Source of the DNA: an uncultured Actinomycetes bacterium
GTDB lineage: Bacteria > Actinomycetota > Actinomycetes > S36-B12
Reading direction: 5' to 3'
DNA: 38,561 nucleotides
Assembly: GCA_903918595.1 (NCBI GenBank)
Contig: CAIXFB010000301.1
Location: 1-38,561 of the forward strand
The position numbers were made by a program, and so were the translations under genes. Position 1 is the first letter of the stretch; each line of letters opens with the position of its first letter. Shown here piece by piece: positions 34,813 to 38,561 of the stretch. The notes beneath the pieces were generated by a model, which saw only the letters and a list, made by a program, of their open reading frames with translations, was not told the DNA's origin and ran no database searches.

Positions 34813-35952
34813 TTGAGTCGACTAATGATTGTGCAACCGTATATCCCTGCTTACAGGGTTTCCTTTTTCCAGGGTTTGCGCGAGGAACTTGCTAATTCTG
34901 GTATCGATTTGAAAATAGTAGCCGCAAGGCCCACGGGCGCAGCAAAAGCACGGAAGGATGAAGCCGGATCGAGAGTCGTTGATGGTTACCTTACTCAACG
35001 GTCGGCCACTTTTGCGGGTAAATCTACGAGTCTCCGGTTTATTGGTAACTCCATACGTCACTATCGTCCCAACCTCATTATTGTCGAGCAAGCGGTGAAA
35101 AATCTGGAGATCTATCCGCTGATGGTCAGGCATCGCCTTGGAAAGTCAGCTCCTATTGGCATGTGGGGTCAAGGAAAGACTTTCTCATCGCAACAGCACA
35201 GGGTTATTAGTGCTGCGAAGGACTGGATCACAGTACATAATGACTGGTTCTTTGCGTACACTGAGGAAGGCGCGAACTACCTAGTTAGTCGTGGATATGA
35301 CACGAAGCGCATTACAGTTCTTCAAAACACAATTGATACCCGAGAACTTCTAGCAGATCTGCGCGAAGTTGGTGACGAAGAAGTTCAAGCTTTCCATCAT
35401 CGCCACCAATTAGTCAAAGGTAAAACAGCAATATTCATAGGCGCTGTCGACCCGTCAAAAGGTATTGAATTTTTACTTGAGTCGGCACGAATAGTGCAAA
35501 GGGAGATCCCTGAATTCAAATTGCTAATCGTTGGAAATGGCGTAAGTACTGACTTGGTCCGGCAGGCTGAGTCTGCCGGCGATCCGATTATTTATTTGGG
35601 AAGGCTCGAAGGAAGCTTGAAGGCTCTTGCCCTTCGTGCCTCTGATTTTATGATGATTCCGCAGTGGGTTGGCCTAGTTGCAGTGGACTCTCTAGTGGCG
35701 GGGTGTCCGATTGTCACTTCGGACCATCCAACGCACTCGCCAGAATTCAGTTATTTAGAAAACCGCCGTAATTCAATCGTTGTTCCGCATGATGATGTGG
35801 CATATTCAGGTGCCGTGATTGCACTCATCAGGGACCCTTCAATGTTGCTAACTTTGCAGGATAGGGCCGCTCTTGATTCCGCAAATTTCACTATGGAACA
35901 GATGATTGACAATTTCGCGAGTGGGGTGCGAAACTGGCTCTCTTCAAAATGA
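34813..35952 (+). CDS. GT4-family glycosyltransferase
   Basis: A 379-residue GT-B protein opening LMIVQPYIPAYRVSFFQGLR, as in WbbX- or RgpA-like transferases. The central IGMWGQGKTFS and FFAYTEEGANYLVSRG belong to the N-terminal domain. TAIFIGAVDPSKGIEFLLES, LLIVGNG, IIYLGRLEG and MIPQWVGLVAVDSLVAGCPI make up the donor domain; the usual E-x7-E motif is not obvious (VGLVAVDS). It starts at TTG 34813 after AAGGAG; ATG 34825 is the alternative. It is about 100 bases downstream of the methyltransferase gene and probably shares its transcript. Confidence 0.83.
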   Translation: MSRLMIVQPYIPAYRVSFFQGLREELANSGIDLKIVAARPTGAAKARKDEAGSRVVDGYLTQRSATFAGKSTSLRFIGNSIRHYRPNLIIVEQAVKNLEIYPLMVRHRLGKSAPIGMWGQGKTFSSQQHRVISAAKDWITVHNDWFFAYTEEGANYLVSRGYDTKRITVLQNTIDTRELLADLREVGDEEVQAFHHRHQLVKGKTAIFIGAVDPSKGIEFLLESARIVQREIPEFKLLIVGNGVSTDLVRQAESAGDPIIYLGRLEGSLKALALRASDFMMIPQWVGLVAVDSLVAGCPIVTSDHPTHSPEFSYLENRRNSIVVPHDDVAYSGAVIALIRDPSMLLTLQDRAALDSANFTMEQMIDNFASGVRNWLSSK

Positions 35953-35994
35953 ATTGCTGCAGAGACTGTTAGGTGCTTTAGATATGCTTAAGTT

Positions 35995-36672
35995 ATGAGC
36001 ACGTCATTACGTTCAACTATCAGTATGGTTCTCACGCGGTTGAATCAACCAATCGGAAGATATAAGTTCAAGAAGGCACTAGAAAAGGCGCAGGAACCGC
36101 TTCGCATCGAGATAGGCGCATGGACTACCCGCCGTGAGGGCTGGATTTCTACGGATGTGCATTGGCGCAGTCAGACATATCTTGACGCCACTCGTAAATG
36201 GCCGGTCGCTGACAACTCAGTCGATTACATATATGCCGATAACGTGGTAGAGCACCTCACACTCGAACAAAATCGTTTCTTTTTTGAAGAGTCGCAGAGG
36301 GTTTTGAGACCTGATGGCCGTATTCGCTTAGTCACTCCTGACATAAGTGCGCTAGCGAGGCTTTACCTAGCTAGTCCTGAGGATGCAAGGCCTCTTCGAG
36401 ATGAACTATTACGGGAAGGCTATTCAATTCACCATCAAGTAGATCTACTGCGTTTTGCTTTTCAAGATGATGGTCATCATGAGGGCTATCTCTGGGATTT
36501 AGGCTCTCTTTCGGATGAATTGCTGCGTGCTGGACTCACTGGAGTGAGTGTCCATGAAGCAGGCTCGAGCCTTTATCAAGAGCTTAGTGGGCTGGAGGCT
36601 AGAGTTGGGACTCCGGTAGCAAACATATGCATAGTCGTCGAAGCCATGAAGCCACCTTCGATTTTGAAGTAG
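35995..36672 (+). CDS. Class I SAM-dependent methyltransferase (Methyltransf_11-like)
   Basis: This 225-residue protein has LRIEIGAWTTRREGWISTDV (about 36-55) as the SAM-binding region. A one-letter variation from the usual IG-G is notable: Ala-Trp follows IG. WPVADNSVDYIYADNVVEHL and RVLRPDGRIRLVTPDISALA follow. The family is common next to glycosyltransferases, where members methylate or sometimes only bind nucleotide sugars. The gene begins about 43 bases after the GT4 and ends the rightward operon. Confidence 0.82.
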   Translation: MSTSLRSTISMVLTRLNQPIGRYKFKKALEKAQEPLRIEIGAWTTRREGWISTDVHWRSQTYLDATRKWPVADNSVDYIYADNVVEHLTLEQNRFFFEESQRVLRPDGRIRLVTPDISALARLYLASPEDARPLRDELLREGYSIHHQVDLLRFAFQDDGHHEGYLWDLGSLSDELLRAGLTGVSVHEAGSSLYQELSGLEARVGTPVANICIVVEAMKPPSILK

Positions 36673-36885
36673 TATTTTTTGCACTTCAGATTTTTTAGGT
36701 TCAGGATTATTTCCTGCGCTTTGAGCCCCTTGATTTGACAAGTGTCAGCTGCCGCTCGCGTAAGAAATCCATAGCCATTCTTTTCTTTGGCCGGATTACG
36801 ATTAATGGCACCGAACCTCAAAAGATCCCCATGGCTGTTACTTCTCAACCAGGGCGCGTAGACCTCATCGACATTTCATTTATCA
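36673..36885 (+). other. Convergent intergenic region, no gene found
   Basis: A gap of about 210 bases between two convergent genes. Frames on both strands are short and unlike known proteins. No clear hairpin with T tract was found. Confidence 0.4.
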
Positions 36886-38298
36886 TCATCCGAGTTCTAC
36901 CAGTACGACCTGGCTCCTTTCGCAAATGATTTGCTTGGGGATTTGTTCGGGCAAAGAGCTACCGCGCAAGAGAATCAAATGGGTTGTGTTTACATCCCGC
37001 TCGCCTCTTGAAAGAGTGGAATCTAAGTGGACGATGCCAGACCATTCAGGATTATTGATCCGGGTGTTTTCCGCAATCCTGATTGGACCTTCTTCGGAAC
37101 TAGTGACGTACAACCAATTGCCAAGGATTTCAGTTTGGCTGTTGGGAACTTGAGCCAGACATTCACTCGCATGAAGCATTAATGAATTCGTATTCAAAAC
37201 AAAAGTGAGGCTCGCTTTTAGTATCCAGACGGCGATTAAAACTGGAACTATGAACCCGATTGCCAGAGTTCGTAAGCGTATATTTTGTGGATTTGTCAAA
37301 ACACTTGCAATTAGAAGTCCGAGAAGAAATGAAATTGGACCCATGTAGTAGGCCGTGAACCCCCAGGGGATCATTTGAACGTAATACCCGATTGCCGCGA
37401 ATGCGAAAATAGGGAAGTCCTTGCCCCGGGCTATTGGGGTTTGAGTCACCAGCAGCCACCACAAGGCTGCAATCAAGATTGCTCCATTGACTGGTTCCAA
37501 GATGCTAGATGCCCGGTTCCAAAATTCAGGGTCAAAAACATTAATGTCGTACCGTCCGGCATATGTGCCACTTCTAGACCACAAGAAATTTATGAGGAGG
37601 GTGGCTGCTCCTAGCCCAGCGCTGCTTAACGCGAGTTTACGTCTACCCTCTGTCCAGAGGACGATTGAATAGCCAAAAAGTATCCAGAGGAAGGGTCCCT
37701 TGAACCAAGCAGCAAGAAGCCAGAAAACTAGCCGAGATATTCGACCGTTGACCATAAGGCCCAAGGAGATGAGGGTTATACCGCCAACTTCTTGAATGGA
37801 GAGTAAAAGTAGCCCCTGATACAGAGTGCCTGCAGATATGAGGAGGATGATAAATATCATTCCAAGAAGGGGAAGTCTGGCTCCGTTGCGACGGAAATAC
37901 ACGAGTGGCCCGAGAATAATGCTGATCACCATGATTAATCGAATGAGGTGCGCAAGGTCAACAGGTAGTCCGTAAAGGAGAGGTGGGTACACCCAAGCTA
38001 AGGGACGGAAGACGCCACCCGCGAGGTCTCCTGATGCAAGTTCATTAATGCGCACGAGGATTCCCCGAATTACGCCTTGAGACTCAAAGAGGTCCTTCAT
38101 GGCAAGTACTTGACCGGGATCATCAACAGGTGACCATTGCCAGGGAATGCGCATCCAAAATATCATCAAGAAAATTGAAACTGCTCCCACGGAAATCCAG
38201 AAGAGCCGACCGCCTACTAACTTTTCCGAATTATGGGAATGGTTAGAGGTATTCACTAAATGTCCTATCGAATTGGAGAGCAGTGAATCGAACCACAA
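36886..38298 (-). CDS. Large multi-pass membrane protein of glycan locus (GT-C-like)
   Basis: This 470-residue protein has an N-terminal cytoplasmic segment, a helix at about 33-52, a loop containing WSPVDDPGQVLAMKDLFES (an Asp-rich first outside loop as in GT-C enzymes), then eight to ten helices to about 370. A soluble C-terminal tail ends with CERSQVVLVELG. This layout suits a membrane glycosyltransferase or a polymerase, but the family is not identified. It faces the window end, with IS debris immediately upstream of its start. Confidence 0.68.
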   Translation of the reverse strand: MWFDSLLSNSIGHLVNTSNHSHNSEKLVGGRLFWISVGAVSIFLMIFWMRIPWQWSPVDDPGQVLAMKDLFESQGVIRGILVRINELASGDLAGGVFRPLAWVYPPLLYGLPVDLAHLIRLIMVISIILGPLVYFRRNGARLPLLGMIFIILLISAGTLYQGLLLLSIQEVGGITLISLGLMVNGRISRLVFWLLAAWFKGPFLWILFGYSIVLWTEGRRKLALSSAGLGAATLLINFLWSRSGTYAGRYDINVFDPEFWNRASSILEPVNGAILIAALWWLLVTQTPIARGKDFPIFAFAAIGYYVQMIPWGFTAYYMGPISFLLGLLIASVLTNPQNIRLRTLAIGFIVPVLIAVWILKASLTFVLNTNSLMLHASECLAQVPNSQTEILGNWLYVTSSEEGPIRIAENTRINNPEWSGIVHLDSTLSRGERDVNTTHLILLRGSSLPEQIPKQIICERSQVVLVELG

Positions 38299-38393
38299 TA
38301 GATTGAGAGTGTACCTGACATGACTCCTTGTGGCGGGTTCACCTGATTTGAGAGTCTCAGTTCACCCATTTAGGTTGGGAAGGCTCGGTTGTT

Positions 38394-38561
38394 ATGGCTT
38401 GTCGAAGAAATCAATCGCCAGCGGAGACTGTCCAGCTTTTACAGCGCTTTGATGAGGTTCTGGATCAAGGTGTCAAGGTATAGCGCGCATGCAGGGAAAT
38501 CGACGCTAGTGCCCCGCGTACTACAAGTGGCGGAGACGCTACGACGGGATGAGTATGAACC
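38394..38561 (+). mobile_element. Remnant of a third IS3-family element, orfA start (runs off window)
   Basis: From ATG 38394 the frame reads MACRRNQSPAETVQLLQRFD, then EVLDQGVKV, a TAG at 38481-38483, and RACREIDASAPR. A one-base shift then yields YYKWRRRYDGMSMN. This is the start of a different IS3-group orfA (relatives: RRK-TPEQI--KL, then SEQTYYRWR-EYGG). It is unrelated in sequence to the two elements at 7468 and 18756. The element continues beyond the window. Confidence 0.72.

Noticed and set aside
1..38561. CRISPR array, tRNA or rRNA genes
   Set aside because: No regularly spaced direct repeats and no tRNA or rRNA signature were seen on either strand.

Overview
The window is one long surface-polysaccharide (capsule, exopolysaccharide or glycoprotein-glycan) biosynthesis locus. 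It probably comes from an actinobacterium, perhaps of the Microbacteriaceae type with mid-range GC. That placement is an inference: GTG and TTG starts are common, the IS3-type transposase remnants look like those of high-GC Gram-positives, and the glycan enzymes are arranged around a WbaP/WcaJ-type initiating transferase. No ribosomal, tRNA or housekeeping gene is present to confirm the taxon.

Layout. 1-6 kb: a membrane protein cut by the window edge, an O-antigen ligase/polymerase-type protein, the polyprenyl-phosphate sugar-1-phosphate transferase that starts the glycan, and a PglK/MsbA-like ABC exporter. 6-9 kb: a frameshifted membrane protein, then a decayed but nearly full-length IS3-family element (about 1.26 kb, with recognisable terminal inverted repeats) beside a methyltransferase fragment. 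9-12.3 kb: an alpha-1,2-fucosyltransferase-like GT11 protein, a GDP-fucose-synthase-like reductase/epimerase, and a ColD-like dehydratase whose PLP lysine is replaced by histidine. Together these suggest GDP-L-colitose, or a related 3,6-dideoxyhexose. 13.2-18.7 kb: a GT4 glycosyltransferase, a second ABC exporter paralogous to the first, a GT2-like protein and a sugar-phosphate nucleotidyltransferase. 18.7-24.3 kb: a gene graveyard holding a second IS3 remnant, a methyltransferase, a sugar O-methyltransferase pseudogene, an intact GT10 fucosyltransferase-like gene, a frameshifted glycosyltransferase and an RmlD-like pseudogene. 24.3-38.3 kb: mostly intact genes, comprising GT2, a SAM-binding protein, asparagine synthase-like amidotransferase, FlaA1/CapD-like dehydratase, nucleotidyltransferase, SDR, GT4, membrane protein plus DPM1-like GT2, methyltransferase, GT4, methyltransferase and a large membrane protein. 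A third, unrelated IS3-family orfA remnant closes the window.

How it fits together. The initiating transferase would load a sugar-phosphate on undecaprenyl phosphate. The GT2, GT4, GT10 and GT11 enzymes would extend it with sugars made by the nucleotidyltransferases, SDRs and the ColD-like enzyme. Methyltransferases and the AsnB-like protein would decorate it. One or both ABC exporters would flip it, since no Wzx flippase is visible here. The ligase/polymerase-like membrane proteins would polymerise or attach it outside. At least eight in-frame nonsense codons and several frameshifts show that parts of the locus have been inactivated while others stayed intact, as expected of a fast-diversifying glycan locus.
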